A DNA stretch of 64,000 nt, taken from NCBI GenBank assembly GCA_034437655.1, contig DAOTTU010000099.1, positions 1-64,000 on the forward strand, written 5' to 3'. Made by a program: the position numbers and the translations under genes. How positions within the stretch are numbered: position 1 is the stretch's first letter; each line of letters begins with the position of its first letter. The DNA comes from J027 sp034437655 (GTDB lineage: Bacteria; Chloroflexota; Anaerolineae; Aggregatilineales; J027). Below are positions 17,533 to 26,568 of this stretch, one piece after another. Below the pieces are notes generated by a model. The model did no database searches. It saw only the letters and a list, made by a program, of their open reading frames with translations, and was not told where the DNA came from.

Positions 17533-18054
17533 ATGGATGATCTATATGAAAAAATCGTGAGTCAGCGACGTGGCTTTAGCTGGATTGCTGGCAAAATGCC
17601 CGGGTTTCGCGGTTATATGGAAAACACCACACGTCGCACCGCCGACCGCATGTTACGTGAACATGTTGCATCACAATTTCGTCAACTGCGCAACCAGCTT
17701 GACCAGATAGAAGTTCAGTTATTGCAAATTGGCGGCTTAACCTACATGGGGCAAACCAAAAGCATCAAAACCAAATTCCAGACATTCATCGACCGCATCG
17801 CCACGGATGCACCGGGCTATTCAGGCTTCCTGGCTGCCAACAAAATTACACCAGACGACCTTGAAACCGTCTATGCCTTTGACGAAGCGATGATCCGTTA
17901 TACTGAAGATATTGCCGATGGCCTCCAACAATTTGAAAAAGCTGTGAGCAGCCGCCGAGGTATCCCCGAAGCACTTACGCATCTGGACAACCTGATGATG
18001 GAAGCCAATCGCGCTTATGATCTGCGTGATGATGTCTTGAACGGTATCGTATAA
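17533..18054 (+). CDS. Helical protein of unknown function, partner of the SPFH protein
   Basis: A 173-residue soluble protein predicted to be almost wholly helical, with heptad-like Leu/Gln patterns ('FRQLRNQLDQIEVQLLQIGG'). No signal peptide, membrane helix or known motif is visible. AGGGAG stands 11 bases before the ATG. The SPFH-domain gene starts 62 bases downstream on the same strand, and the two are probably cotranscribed. It may be a membrane-peripheral partner of the SPFH assembly, but this rests only on context. Confidence 0.75.
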   Translation: MDDLYEKIVSQRRGFSWIAGKMPGFRGYMENTTRRTADRMLREHVASQFRQLRNQLDQIEVQLLQIGGLTYMGQTKSIKTKFQTFIDRIATDAPGYSGFLAANKITPDDLETVYAFDEAMIRYTEDIADGLQQFEKAVSSRRGIPEALTHLDNLMMEANRAYDLRDDVLNGIV

Positions 18055-18116
18055 ACCCAAACAACTAAATTGCGCAACTATCGCCAAACAATTTGATTGA
18101 GGTAAGGAGCAAGCAC

Positions 18117-19268
18117 GTGCCACGTATTATTGATGTTGTAGACCACCCCAACGTTCGCCCCGACGAGTTGGTATACCGTGAACCACAGGCCGGTGCTGGT
18201 GACTTCCGCATGGGGTCACAATGTATCGTCAATGAAAGCCAGGCTGCTGTCTTCGTAAGCCGTGGTCAAGTATTAGATGCACTTGGGCCGGGGGCACACA
18301 CACTCAGCACCGCCAACCTGCCACTGCTCTCGGGTCTGGTTGGTCTGGTCACTGGTGGGCGCAACCCATTTACCGCAGAAGTATATTTCGTCAACATGAA
18401 AGACATGCCGCAGGTAAAATGGGGCACCAACCCTCCTATCACCATCTATACACAGCAGGGTATTGGCGTCATGCAACTCATGACAAATGGTGTGGTTGAA
18501 ATCGGCATTGAAGACCCGGTGCGGTTCCTCAAGAAATTTGGGATGAGCCAGCCGGTAGTCATGCTCGACGATCTACGCGACCGCATTCAAGCGCTTTTAC
18601 TTGGAGAAATTGCGCAAATCTTGAGCCAACAGGCTATCCAGACCGAGCAAGACGCTAATGCCATGCTACGTGAGCTTGAGGGCGCGTCACTAGCGTTATT
18701 GAACGAAGGCTTCCAGCAACTTGGGATGCGGATTAAAGCCTTTGAAGCTCGCCCCTTCCAGCGCAAGCAGATTTCTCGCGAGGAAGCCCTTAACCTCGTC
18801 GGTAGCAAAGAAGATTTCTTCCGCCTCGAAGAATATGAAGTCCGTCGCGCTGCCGCTGAGAACGAAGGCATGGGTGGTGCGTTGGCTGGTGCCGGGTTGG
18901 GCTTTGGCATCGGTCAGTCAATGGGGGCTGGTTTCGGGCAACAAGGGCCGGGCTTCGGGCAACAACAGAATAACCAGATGGCCCAACAAGCACAACAAAA
19001 CCAGCAGATGATGATGCAAATGATGCAGCAAATGCAGCAAATGCAACAACAGTTGGCCAATCAGAACCAGATGCAACAACCCCCTATGCAGCAGCAACAA
19101 CCCCAACAGCAAGCGGCCCCCGGTAACCCCACGACCCCTGCTGAAATCCAGGCATTGATTGACAACCTGGATATGCGCTTCGCCAACGGCGAAATCAGCG
19201 AGTCCGCCTATGATCGACTGGTATCCAAGTGGGAAGCCCGCCTTAATCAATTGCGTGATGGAGAATAG
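18117..19268 (+). CDS. SPFH-domain protein with Gln/Met-rich tail and SHOCT-like end
   Basis: A 383-residue protein. The first ~230 residues resemble the YdjI-type SPFH group (virion-core/antifreeze-like): 'SQCIVNESQAAVFVSRGQVLD', 'FGPGAHTL'-like turn and 'EVYFVNMKD'. A Gly-rich stretch, a very low-complexity Gln/Met run (about 290-340) and a C-terminal SHOCT-like helix pair ('FANGEISESAYDRLVSKW') follow. Such proteins form membrane-associated scaffolds that recruit partners. I chose GTG at 18117 because AAGGAG lies 7 bases upstream; a TTG at 18093 has nothing comparable. It follows a helical protein of unknown role. Confidence 0.85.
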   Translation: MPRIIDVVDHPNVRPDELVYREPQAGAGDFRMGSQCIVNESQAAVFVSRGQVLDALGPGAHTLSTANLPLLSGLVGLVTGGRNPFTAEVYFVNMKDMPQVKWGTNPPITIYTQQGIGVMQLMTNGVVEIGIEDPVRFLKKFGMSQPVVMLDDLRDRIQALLLGEIAQILSQQAIQTEQDANAMLRELEGASLALLNEGFQQLGMRIKAFEARPFQRKQISREEALNLVGSKEDFFRLEEYEVRRAAAENEGMGGALAGAGLGFGIGQSMGAGFGQQGPGFGQQQNNQMAQQAQQNQQMMMQMMQQMQQMQQQLANQNQMQQPPMQQQQPQQQAAPGNPTTPAEIQALIDNLDMRFANGEISESAYDRLVSKWEARLNQLRDGE

Positions 19269-19375
19269 GCACTGCCTGTTCCTCTTTCAGAAAAATAGCC
19301 TTTTAACTTCTGGTCAGAATCAGCCGCACCCATAACAAAGTCGCTGATTCTGGTTCATTCTATATCCTTTTGTCG

Positions 19376-19381
19376 TATAAT
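19376..19381 (+). promoter_or_regulatory. -10 box of the SRPBCC gene
   Basis: A perfect TATAAT. Because transcription would start near 19388, the in-frame ATG at 19380 cannot be the translation start, which points to ATG 19449. The -35 region is poor. Confidence 0.55.
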
Positions 19382-19448
19382 GGATGTAAAGTTAGCATGC
19401 ATTTCACCCCACCTGAAATGCCCAACATTTGATTCAAAGGAACCATCG

Positions 19449-19901
19449 ATGCAATCTGTCACCTGTGATCACTGGCTCCCGTTCACCCCTGACAAAATTT
19501 ACGCAACCCTTACAGATACCGACAAGCTCGCGCAAATCGTCAAACGACTGGAATCAATTGAGGTTCTTGACCGCAACGGTGATTCTGGCGATGTTATGGC
19601 TGTGATTGATTTACCGGGCGGCAAAAAATTCCGCACCCTCGGCCATGTAGAAGGTATACCGGGACAACGCCTCGCCTTTCAAACAGATATGCCCGTCACG
19701 CTCAACATCATCTGGGAGTTAAGTGCTGAAACAAGAGAGGGTCAACACGGCGCTTACATTCAATACACAGCGGAAATTGACTTCAAAAGTGTCGCGGCGT
19801 TTGTGTCCAAAGTCATGCTGCATGGCTATCTATCAAGCGAAATGCAACGTGACCTCGAAACACTGGAATCTATCCTGACCGCAACGGTTCAACGGTCCTA
19901 A
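19449..19901 (+). CDS. SRPBCC/START-like protein
   Basis: A 150-residue protein with the pattern of the polyketide-cyclase/START-like fold: an initial 'P-x-D-x-I-Y-A-T-L-T-D' helix, a run of beta strands, and a long C-terminal helix ('SSEMQRDLETLESIL'). These proteins hold hydrophobic ligands or lipids in a cavity; the ligand is unknown. AAAGGA stands just before ATG 19449. Its stop codon overlaps that of the convergent glycosyltransferase gene by four bases. Confidence 0.75.
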   Translation: MQSVTCDHWLPFTPDKIYATLTDTDKLAQIVKRLESIEVLDRNGDSGDVMAVIDLPGGKKFRTLGHVEGIPGQRLAFQTDMPVTLNIIWELSAETREGQHGAYIQYTAEIDFKSVAAFVSKVMLHGYLSSEMQRDLETLESILTATVQRS

Positions 19902-21742
19902 CGAGAGCTTTCTACAATCGAGGGGAGGACATAGCGTCTGTTTTCTTCTTGCATAGAATCTGCTTCCAGCAAAGGTAGTAGTATGTCGGGGTTTGTGGTT
20001 TCGTACATCCCGACCAACACCTGCACGGCTTCAGCACCTGAAGCGGGCACCGCCACAACGTCGCGGATGATGACGCCGGGTGTCCAGCTTGTTGTCGAAA
20101 TCGTACTCCCCGCAATGCCATGATCCAGTGCGGCAAGAACTGGCTGTGCAAACGGATCGCCCCCGGCGGCGACCACATGCGTTAGAATACTGTATTCAGT
20201 TGCCGTCTGGCGCAACGGCTCCCAGTACAACAGCAAGATCGCTCCGTCTCGCGCCCCTTGCAAAACCGTATACCCATGTAGACGAGCAACATCTCCAAAT
20301 TGCACGTTCAATGGCACTGCAATCTCTCGTGCTGCGACCTCCCAGCGCCGCACCTGAAACACACCCAGGTAGGTATCACCGGGAATCAATTGCGCGTTCT
20401 GTTGGAAATACTGACCTGCGGGCCCCGTCCGTGCCCCGGAAAGAACATAAACCGCGTCATAATTCTCAAGTAGCTGCGCAAAGTCTGTGGTTGGATTATC
20501 GTCGTCGGTGGGCAGATAGTAAATATTGCCATCGAAATAGTATTCTATCGCAGGATCAGCCTCCGCCGTGATGATGACATCGTGTTCAGTCGTTCGCGCC
20601 TCAAGATAATCCGTTAACCCTCGCCAGTCCGGTGCTTTCGGCGGATCAGTTAGGAAGTAATCACGGATTTCACCATACGATACTGTACTAAGCATCAGTA
20701 CAGCCAATACCGGGAGCATCTGCGCCATCCGCTGCCATTCAAAACGTCGCGGCAACATGAACGTGAGCATCAGCAACGCCAGAATAAATGCCGGAACGAC
20801 ATGAATAATATAGCGCGGACGGAAAACGGCGGAAAAGTAAGACACCCCTGTCAGCGCTAGCAACGGCAAAGCTACCCAGAGCGCGATTAGTGTTGTCATC
20901 TCACGGTGCAGCACCATCCCACCCACCATAACCGCCATAAGGAACACAAGGCCCCAAACAGCATTCGTAGTGTTAAACCCAAACCACAACGTCGGGATAA
21001 ATTGCTCAAAGAGCAGCATAATCTCAGTCGTGACCGCAGTGCCTTCATAATCGCTGACAAAAATCACTGCATAAAATTGCAGCGCAATGGGCATCAACAA
21101 AACAGCAATGGCTGACCAGACTCGCCCCCCCACTCCTAACAACCCCGGTCGCGTGCGTAACGTCCCCAGCCAGAACATGCCTACCACTGCCACCGTGAAC
21201 AATTCAAAGAAATAGACATACACCCCAAGCACCTGCACAATGATATAGGGTATCCAAGGGCGCAGAGATTGTTCTACTGCTGGGTGTCGTAGGGCTCGAA
21301 GAAACCAATACACCGCTAGTACCGCGAATAGTGCCGCACTTGAAAAGTTGCGAGCATCCTGGGCGTGATAAAGCAAGAACGGGTTGAGCGTCCACAACAC
21401 CCCCGCCAACAACGCCACCCACCAGCGCCCCAGCATAAGTCGCGTCAATGCCATCATGCCAGCCGTACCAGCTAGCGAGCTGAACACAGGCAGCAATCGC
21501 ACTGCCAGCTCAGAGCTTCCCACAAGCTCTGTCCACGCCCAATATGTCAGGAAGATAGGAAAGGGGTGCGGTTCACGCTGAACGAGGTCAAACCAATTTT
21601 CTGTGAATGGCGTCTGTGCCCAGTGGATGACTGTAAAAGCCTCGTCGCCACGCAATGCAACATCGTCAAGCTGATGCAAACGCAACGCAGCGCTTAACAA
21701 AAGGATGCCGAGTACCAGAAGCCAGCGCAGCGAAACAGGCAT
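19898..21742 (-). CDS. GT-C membrane glycosyltransferase (GT39/ArnT-like)
   Basis: A 614-residue integral membrane protein with about ten helices in the first 400 residues and a soluble extracytoplasmic C-terminal domain. The first loop carries the acidic motif 'LRGDEAF', where Asp-Glu serve as catalytic acid and base in the GT-C fold, and 'YHAQDARNFS' follows, as in PMT/ArnT relatives. It should move a sugar from a polyprenyl-phosphate donor to a surface acceptor. It begins 18 bases after the stop of the gene at 21761, so they form an operon. Confidence 0.85.
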   Translation of the reverse strand: MPVSLRWLLVLGILLLSAALRLHQLDDVALRGDEAFTVIHWAQTPFTENWFDLVQREPHPFPIFLTYWAWTELVGSSELAVRLLPVFSSLAGTAGMMALTRLMLGRWWVALLAGVLWTLNPFLLYHAQDARNFSSAALFAVLAVYWFLRALRHPAVEQSLRPWIPYIIVQVLGVYVYFFELFTVAVVGMFWLGTLRTRPGLLGVGGRVWSAIAVLLMPIALQFYAVIFVSDYEGTAVTTEIMLLFEQFIPTLWFGFNTTNAVWGLVFLMAVMVGGMVLHREMTTLIALWVALPLLALTGVSYFSAVFRPRYIIHVVPAFILALLMLTFMLPRRFEWQRMAQMLPVLAVLMLSTVSYGEIRDYFLTDPPKAPDWRGLTDYLEARTTEHDVIITAEADPAIEYYFDGNIYYLPTDDDNPTTDFAQLLENYDAVYVLSGARTGPAGQYFQQNAQLIPGDTYLGVFQVRRWEVAAREIAVPLNVQFGDVARLHGYTVLQGARDGAILLLYWEPLRQTATEYSILTHVVAAGGDPFAQPVLAALDHGIAGSTISTTSWTPGVIIRDVVAVPASGAEAVQVLVGMYETTNPDILLPLLEADSMQEENRRYVLPSIVESSR

Positions 21743-21760
21743 TGTTTTTAGATGCTGAAA

Positions 21761-22492
21761 CTATTCGTAGATAAAATGCTGATCTAGCGCGTCAACTTGT
21801 TCCTCGCTTAGTGTGGGCCGACCTTCGCCCTTCTGAGACTTCAAATATTCCTTCAGTGTTGGAATATCTTTGCCCGACTCGGTAGCTGTCACTGGCACAG
21901 GTGAGTCATCCTCAATCATCACTTTAGCATTCGGGTGTATGAAGGTGATGACTGGCTGAATTTCAATAGAGGTGCCAAGGATATTGTTAATCTGTTTTTG
22001 GGCGAATTCTGCTTCAAGTTCTGCCAGCGCAACGGCATCACCAATCGCCTCTTGCCGCATAAAGACCAGAATCCGCGCAAATAGGCCACCGGGCATCGTG
22101 AAGTTTTTGCCTTTGACAACCACCGGGCGATCCTGAAATAACGGGTAGATGAGATAGACGCCATGTGGTGACACAAGTATATGGCGTGCTGGCATCATGA
22201 CATAGTGATACAGCGTTGAATCTGCGCTTATGCCGCGTAACGCCTCCTGAACAGCATTCCAGGGGACAGGCTCGCGAATCCAGTTATTCGCCATGCGAAC
22301 CGAGAACAGAATCACAAGGAAAAGCAGCGGCATCGCCCCACACTGAATGTAAAATGCAACTTCTTCATTCTCACTCCCCAGCGCATTTGTCGCTAGAAAT
22401 GCAGCAATCAATGCTGCGATGCTGAAAAAAAAGCTGATCTGTGCAAGGGAGCGGTTGCGCTCTATGACGTTTTCTTGGGTTACAACTCGCAT
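21761..22492 (-). CDS. Membrane protein with NERD-like domain, function unknown
   Basis: A 243-residue protein. Two membrane helices occupy about residues 20-40 and 48-70. The cytoplasmic remainder includes 'ARHILVSPHGVYLIYPLFQDRPVVVKG', split as a strand-turn-strand that resembles the start of nuclease-related (NERD) domains, but I cannot see a complete catalytic set. The C-terminus is acidic and helical. It is the first gene of an operon with the membrane glycosyltransferase. Confidence 0.6.
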   Translation of the reverse strand: MRVVTQENVIERNRSLAQISFFFSIAALIAAFLATNALGSENEEVAFYIQCGAMPLLFLVILFSVRMANNWIREPVPWNAVQEALRGISADSTLYHYVMMPARHILVSPHGVYLIYPLFQDRPVVVKGKNFTMPGGLFARILVFMRQEAIGDAVALAELEAEFAQKQINNILGTSIEIQPVITFIHPNAKVMIEDDSPVPVTATESGKDIPTLKEYLKSQKGEGRPTLSEEQVDALDQHFIYE

Positions 22493-22596
22493 TGGGCGAT
22501 GTATCTTCCTTCAATGATGCATAATAAGCCGCAACGGATAGTAACACAAAACCACGTAGAAATTAAGGAAATTCTAGTTCAATTCCCAAGCGCAAC

Positions 22597-22605
22597 TGCT
22601 ATAGT
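22597..22605 (+). promoter_or_regulatory. Extended -10 promoter of yajC-secD-secF
   Basis: TGC-TATAGT, a TGn-extended -10 element 42 bases before the yajC start. The -35 candidate TTCAAT at 16 bases is weak. Confidence 0.55.
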
Positions 22606-22646
22606 GTATCACTAACGACCATCGAATTTGGAAGGGAAACCGCACA

Positions 22647-22982
22647 ATGGAGATTATTTTCTCGCTGGTGATTATCCTGCTGATCATTGTCGGCTACTGG
22701 TCACTGGCGGTCTTTCCCAAACAACGCGAATACAAAAAGCACATTAAATACCTCAACACTATCGAAGTTGGTGATGACGTCATTACCTTTGGCGGTTTGA
22801 TCGGCACGGTAACTCACTTTGATGATGAAATTGGGGTTGCCCGTTTACGGCTTGCCGAAGGATTCGAAATCCGCATTTTGACCGCAGCCATTAACCGTCG
22901 CTACGACCCTGAAGAACTGAAAGAAAATCTACGGCTTGCGCAGGGATTACCAACTGAAGTCTCAGGTTCTGGTGCAGACTAA
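22647..22982 (+). CDS. yajC: Preprotein translocase subunit YajC
   Basis: A 111-residue protein with one N-terminal membrane helix (residues 3-22) and a small cytoplasmic domain with the YajC signature 'L--IEVGDDVITFGGLIGTV'. YajC associates with SecDF and the SecYEG channel. A GGAAGGGAAA tract precedes the ATG. The gene stands at the head of the secDF genes. Confidence 0.92.
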   Translation: MEIIFSLVIILLIIVGYWSLAVFPKQREYKKHIKYLNTIEVGDDVITFGGLIGTVTHFDDEIGVARLRLAEGFEIRILTAAINRRYDPEELKENLRLAQGLPTEVSGSGAD

Positions 22983-23040
22983 GCCATTGGCAAAAGCCCG
23001 GCGTGGTGGTAACATCCTTGCGGCTTAATTGAGGACTTTC

Positions 23041-23073
23041 ACGTCTATCGTCATATAACGTGATGATAGACGT
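23041..23073 (+). other. Strong hairpin in the yajC-secD spacer
   Basis: ACGTCTATCGTCA (23041-23053) pairs with TGATGATAGACGT (23061-23073): 12 Watson-Crick pairs and one G-T around a 7-base loop. No T run follows, so it is not an ordinary terminator. It could be an RNA processing or stability element that separates yajC from secDF expression. Confidence 0.5.
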
Positions 23074-23161
23074 TAGCTTACCCACAAGTGGCATGAAACA
23101 GGAAGGAGAACGCGCACGGGCAGCAATGAAACAATGACCATGCCTGTGTCGACGCCGATTC

Positions 23162-24715
23162 ATGGAAAATTATCGTTTTTGGTTAGTTTTTGTTATTTTG
23201 CTGGCTGCGGTTACGGTCTATATCAATCTACCAGACACCCCCGGTGTCACGATTGACGGTGCATTTGACTTCCAGCCAGAAATAGTGCAAGGTCTTGACT
23301 TGCAGGGCGGGTCACGTGTCTTGCTGCGTGCCAGCATTGATAATGTCGAAGATAGTGACATGGATGTTGCTGCGGACATCATTGAGCGGCGCGTTAACGG
23401 GCTCGGGCTTTCTGAAGCAATTGTCCAACGACAGGGAAGTGACCGTATCATCGTAGAATTGCCCGGTGTCAGCGACCGCGAACTTGCGTTGGAAACCATC
23501 CAGGCTACTGCCCTACTCGAATTCGTTGACTATTCAGTAGGTTCAGCACGGCCCGGTGAAGGTGCCTGTGTATACACCACCGCTCAACAGGATCTTGACG
23601 AACAGCGTCGTGCTGAAGAAGAAGGCCCGGTTGAGGACCCCACGCCTGAAATTCGCCCGACGTTTACCCCGCCACCTCCACCGCCAACGTCTACGCCAAA
23701 CGCAGCAATTTTCGGTAAAGCTGCGCCAACGGATGCACAAATTACCGCACAAGACGGTGGTGTGCGTTCTGGGCCAGAAATTGAAAGCAAGTGTAACAAC
23801 GGTGTTCTTGCAGGTACTGATGGCCGCGCAACCGGTAGCCCCTTCCCAACCATTATCACGGGTGAAGCGCTCGACGGTGCGCAGGCAGTCATTAACCCCA
23901 ACACCAACCAGTACGAAATCGCCTTCAGCATCGCTGGTGATTTTCAGGACGAGTTCGCGGCCCACACGCGCAGCCATGTCGGGCAACCGATGGCCATCGT
24001 ACTCGACAGTGTGGTATTGTCCGCGCCAGTCATTCAAGCTGTCATCAGCGACTCGGGAAGCATCACTGGTGACTTCACGCGCCAGGAAGCACAGGTGCTT
24101 GCCAACCAGCTTCGCTTTGGTGCGCTGCCCGTGCCGCTAGAAGTCGCCGCTTATGACCAGATTGGCCCCACCCTCGGTGAAATTTCCATCGAACGGTCGG
24201 TCCGCGCTGGTGTTATCGGCGTGATTGTGGTGCTAATCTTTATGTCAATCTACTATCGTGTCCCGGGTGTGGCCGCAGCGCTAGCACTCATGATCTTTGC
24301 TTCGATCAACTTCGCGCTCTATAAGAGCATCCCCGTCACCCTGACATTACCGGCTATCACGGGCTTCTTAATCTCCATTGGTACTGCCGTAGACGGTAAC
24401 ATCCTGATCTTTGAGCGAATGAAAGAGGAGCTGCGCGACGGTAAGCGCCTTGACCGGGCCGTGAACCTCGGTTTTGAACGCGCCTGGACCTCTATCCGCG
24501 ACTCGAACATCTCAACGATCATCATCTGCATCATCTTGTTTGTGTTCGGCCGCACGTTTGGTGCCAGCGCGGTGCAGGGGTTCGCTATTACACTCGGTAT
24601 TGGACTCGTGATCAACCTGTTCACCGCCATCGTCGTGACACGCACGTGGTTGGCGCTATTCCTTGACCTGTTCGGCGAACGTCTCGCCAAGAACAAGCAA
24701 CTGATGGGAGCCTAA
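23162..24715 (+). CDS. secD: Protein translocase subunit SecD
   Basis: A 517-residue inner-membrane protein that, with SecF, uses the proton gradient to help preproteins leave the Sec channel. After the first helix comes the P1 region ('GLDLQGGSRVLL', 'VNGLGLSEAIVQRQG'). The C-terminal half has five helices with the 'SIGTAVDGNILIFERMKEE' motif that carries the conserved Asp, and 'RDSNISTII'. A Pro/Thr-rich stretch near residues 155-180 is an insertion relative to common SecD proteins. secF follows after four bases. Confidence 0.96.
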   Translation: MENYRFWLVFVILLAAVTVYINLPDTPGVTIDGAFDFQPEIVQGLDLQGGSRVLLRASIDNVEDSDMDVAADIIERRVNGLGLSEAIVQRQGSDRIIVELPGVSDRELALETIQATALLEFVDYSVGSARPGEGACVYTTAQQDLDEQRRAEEEGPVEDPTPEIRPTFTPPPPPPTSTPNAAIFGKAAPTDAQITAQDGGVRSGPEIESKCNNGVLAGTDGRATGSPFPTIITGEALDGAQAVINPNTNQYEIAFSIAGDFQDEFAAHTRSHVGQPMAIVLDSVVLSAPVIQAVISDSGSITGDFTRQEAQVLANQLRFGALPVPLEVAAYDQIGPTLGEISIERSVRAGVIGVIVVLIFMSIYYRVPGVAAALALMIFASINFALYKSIPVTLTLPAITGFLISIGTAVDGNILIFERMKEELRDGKRLDRAVNLGFERAWTSIRDSNISTIIICIILFVFGRTFGASAVQGFAITLGIGLVINLFTAIVVTRTWLALFLDLFGERLAKNKQLMGA

Positions 24716-24719
24716 GCAC

Positions 24720-25946
24720 ATGTTTAGCCTTGTAGAACGTCGTCGGTATTATTTTCTATTTTCGGGCATCCTGATTTCGTTCGGTATCCTGACACTGATC
24801 TATTCGACTGCGCAGACAGGAACCCCGCTCCAGCTCAGCATTGACTTCACTGGCGGAACGTTGCTTTCACTCCAATTCCGTGAAGAAGTCGGTGAGCAAG
24901 AGATTCGCGATGTGCTTGAACAGTTCGACCTCGACGACATCATCGTGCAGGAACTCAGCGCTATTGAGCAGGAAGAACTCCCCGAAGATAGCCGCTGGTC
25001 ATTCAGGGCAGATCAAGACTTAACAGACACGGAAATACAAGCTGCTGTTGATGCGCTTGGGGGACGGGTACCACTTGACCCAGAAACCCCGCCAGCAGAG
25101 TTCAACACCATTGACGGCGGTGAAGTCGCTGCAACGACAGTGATTGTTCAGTTTCAGCGCACTGCTACCCGTGAAGAATTGGTGCCAGCAATTGAAGAAG
25201 TTGGCTATGACATTGAAACCCTTCAGTCTGAACCGACCACCTACCCCGACGGTAGCCGCTGGTCGGTGCGTACCGATGAACTTTCACCAGAGGATGTGCT
25301 AGACATTGAAGCACAGCTAGAAGCAGAAGTTGCGCCGCTCGATCGTAATTCAACAGAAGTCTCGCAGGTGTCAGAATCTGTCGGTCAAGAAGTGTCCCGC
25401 GCTGCCTTTATCGCGACTTTGGCCGCGACATTCGTAATTCTCGGCTTCATCTACTTCGCGTTTCGCAAGGTGCCACATCCCTTCCGCTATGGTGCCTGCG
25501 CGATTGTCGCCATGTTGCATGACATCATGATTATGGTCACCGTCATGTCAATTATGGGCTTGTTGTTCGACTGGCAGGTGGATGCGCTGTTCTTGACCGC
25601 GCTGCTGACGGTAGTCGGTTTTTCTGTGCAAGACTCGATTGTGGTATTCGACCGCATCCGTGAGAACATTCCGCGCCGCCGGGGTGAATCCTACGAGCTG
25701 ATCGTCAACCGCAGCGTGCTTGAGACCGTTCACCGTTCGCTGGCAACGCAGCTTAACGCCATTTTCGTCATGATCGCGATTGTGTTGTTCGGCGGGGAAA
25801 CTATCCGGCAATTTGTGGTTATTTTGTTGGTCGGTTTGACGAGTGGTACTTACAGCTCCATCTTCATCGCGGTGCCGCTGCTGGTGTCATGGTCCAAGGG
25901 TGAAATTCCATTCCTTGATGCCGCGACCGACGAGATTCAAAGCTAG
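24720..25946 (+). CDS. secF: Protein translocase subunit SecF
   Basis: A 408-residue partner of SecD. The first helix is followed by 'SIDFTGGTLLSLQF', and the C-terminal helices include 'VVGFSVQDSIVVFDRIREN' and 'NRSVLETVHRSLATQLN', both typical of SecF. The periplasmic part (about residues 40-225) is longer than usual and seems to hold two copies of the 'F-x-E-E-(x)n-E-E-V' region. It starts four bases after secD and ends before a clear terminator. Confidence 0.95.
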   Translation: MFSLVERRRYYFLFSGILISFGILTLIYSTAQTGTPLQLSIDFTGGTLLSLQFREEVGEQEIRDVLEQFDLDDIIVQELSAIEQEELPEDSRWSFRADQDLTDTEIQAAVDALGGRVPLDPETPPAEFNTIDGGEVAATTVIVQFQRTATREELVPAIEEVGYDIETLQSEPTTYPDGSRWSVRTDELSPEDVLDIEAQLEAEVAPLDRNSTEVSQVSESVGQEVSRAAFIATLAATFVILGFIYFAFRKVPHPFRYGACAIVAMLHDIMIMVTVMSIMGLLFDWQVDALFLTALLTVVGFSVQDSIVVFDRIRENIPRRRGESYELIVNRSVLETVHRSLATQLNAIFVMIAIVLFGGETIRQFVVILLVGLTSGTYSSIFIAVPLLVSWSKGEIPFLDAATDEIQS

Positions 25947-25974
25947 ACAAGGCGCACTTTCTACACCTCAAAAG

Positions 25975-26002
25975 CCCCTCTAGACGCATAGAGGGGTTTT
26001 TT
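25975..26002 (+). terminator. Rho-independent terminator after secF
   Basis: CCCCTCTA / TAGAGGGG, an 8-bp perfect stem with a six-base loop, followed by six T. Confidence 0.93.
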
Positions 26003-26004
26003 GT

Positions 26005-26553
26005 TTATTCAAATACCTCTACAACATTTAAAGTGAATCCTGCCAATAGCGCTCCACCGTCAAGCACATCATGCTCACCATAGACACGAACAGGGTGCCC
26101 AGACTGATGCACTGTAAGAACTTTTTGATCAGGATACGCCACCCATACAACCGTGCCCGCCGCCAGGTAATTGCTGATTTTGGTGTTTACACGTCGCATC
26201 TGATCTGTTGGAGAGATAATCTCAACGGCGAGGGTCGGTGGGTGTGGATGATAACCGCTTGATACAAGCGTATCTGCTGCATCATCTAGCAGCAGGGCCA
26301 CGTCTGGCGCATAACGCTCGCCTGAGACTTGATAGCCACCCGCTTCACCTGTAACTCGCCCCTTACGTCCGGACTGACGTAGATACAGCTTCAGATGAAA
26401 TGCAATTGTGATCGCAATCTCTGATGAACGTGGGTTTGACGGCACTTCGACCACCTCTCCAGCAATATATTCGAATAAGTGGTCACTGTTTTCAGGCAAG
26501 GCCGTGAATTTATCGAACTGTTCTACAGTTTGAATATCATGCTGTGCTCGCAT
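26005..26553 (-). CDS. Uma2-family (DUF820) endonuclease-like protein
   Basis: A 182-residue protein of the Uma2 group with a PD-(D/E)xK-type fold. The signature acids are in place: 'YAPDVALL' and 'LAVEIISPTD', with the 'YLAAGTVVWVAYPDQKVLTVH' strand pair after them. Many such genes are abundant in Chloroflexota and cyanobacteria; their role is unsettled. The start ATG has GGAGG 7 bases upstream and lies 15 bases after mutL, so it is cotranscribed with mutL. Confidence 0.88.
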   Translation of the reverse strand: MRAQHDIQTVEQFDKFTALPENSDHLFEYIAGEVVEVPSNPRSSEIAITIAFHLKLYLRQSGRKGRVTGEAGGYQVSGERYAPDVALLLDDAADTLVSSGYHPHPPTLAVEIISPTDQMRRVNTKISNYLAAGTVVWVAYPDQKVLTVHQSGHPVRVYGEHDVLDGGALLAGFTLNVVEVFE

Positions 26554-26568
26554 TTCAAGTCCTCCGCG

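Noticed and set aside
26005..26553. Uma2 gene as sign of a mobile element
   Set aside because: No inverted repeats, transposase or target duplications flank it, and it is coupled to mutL.
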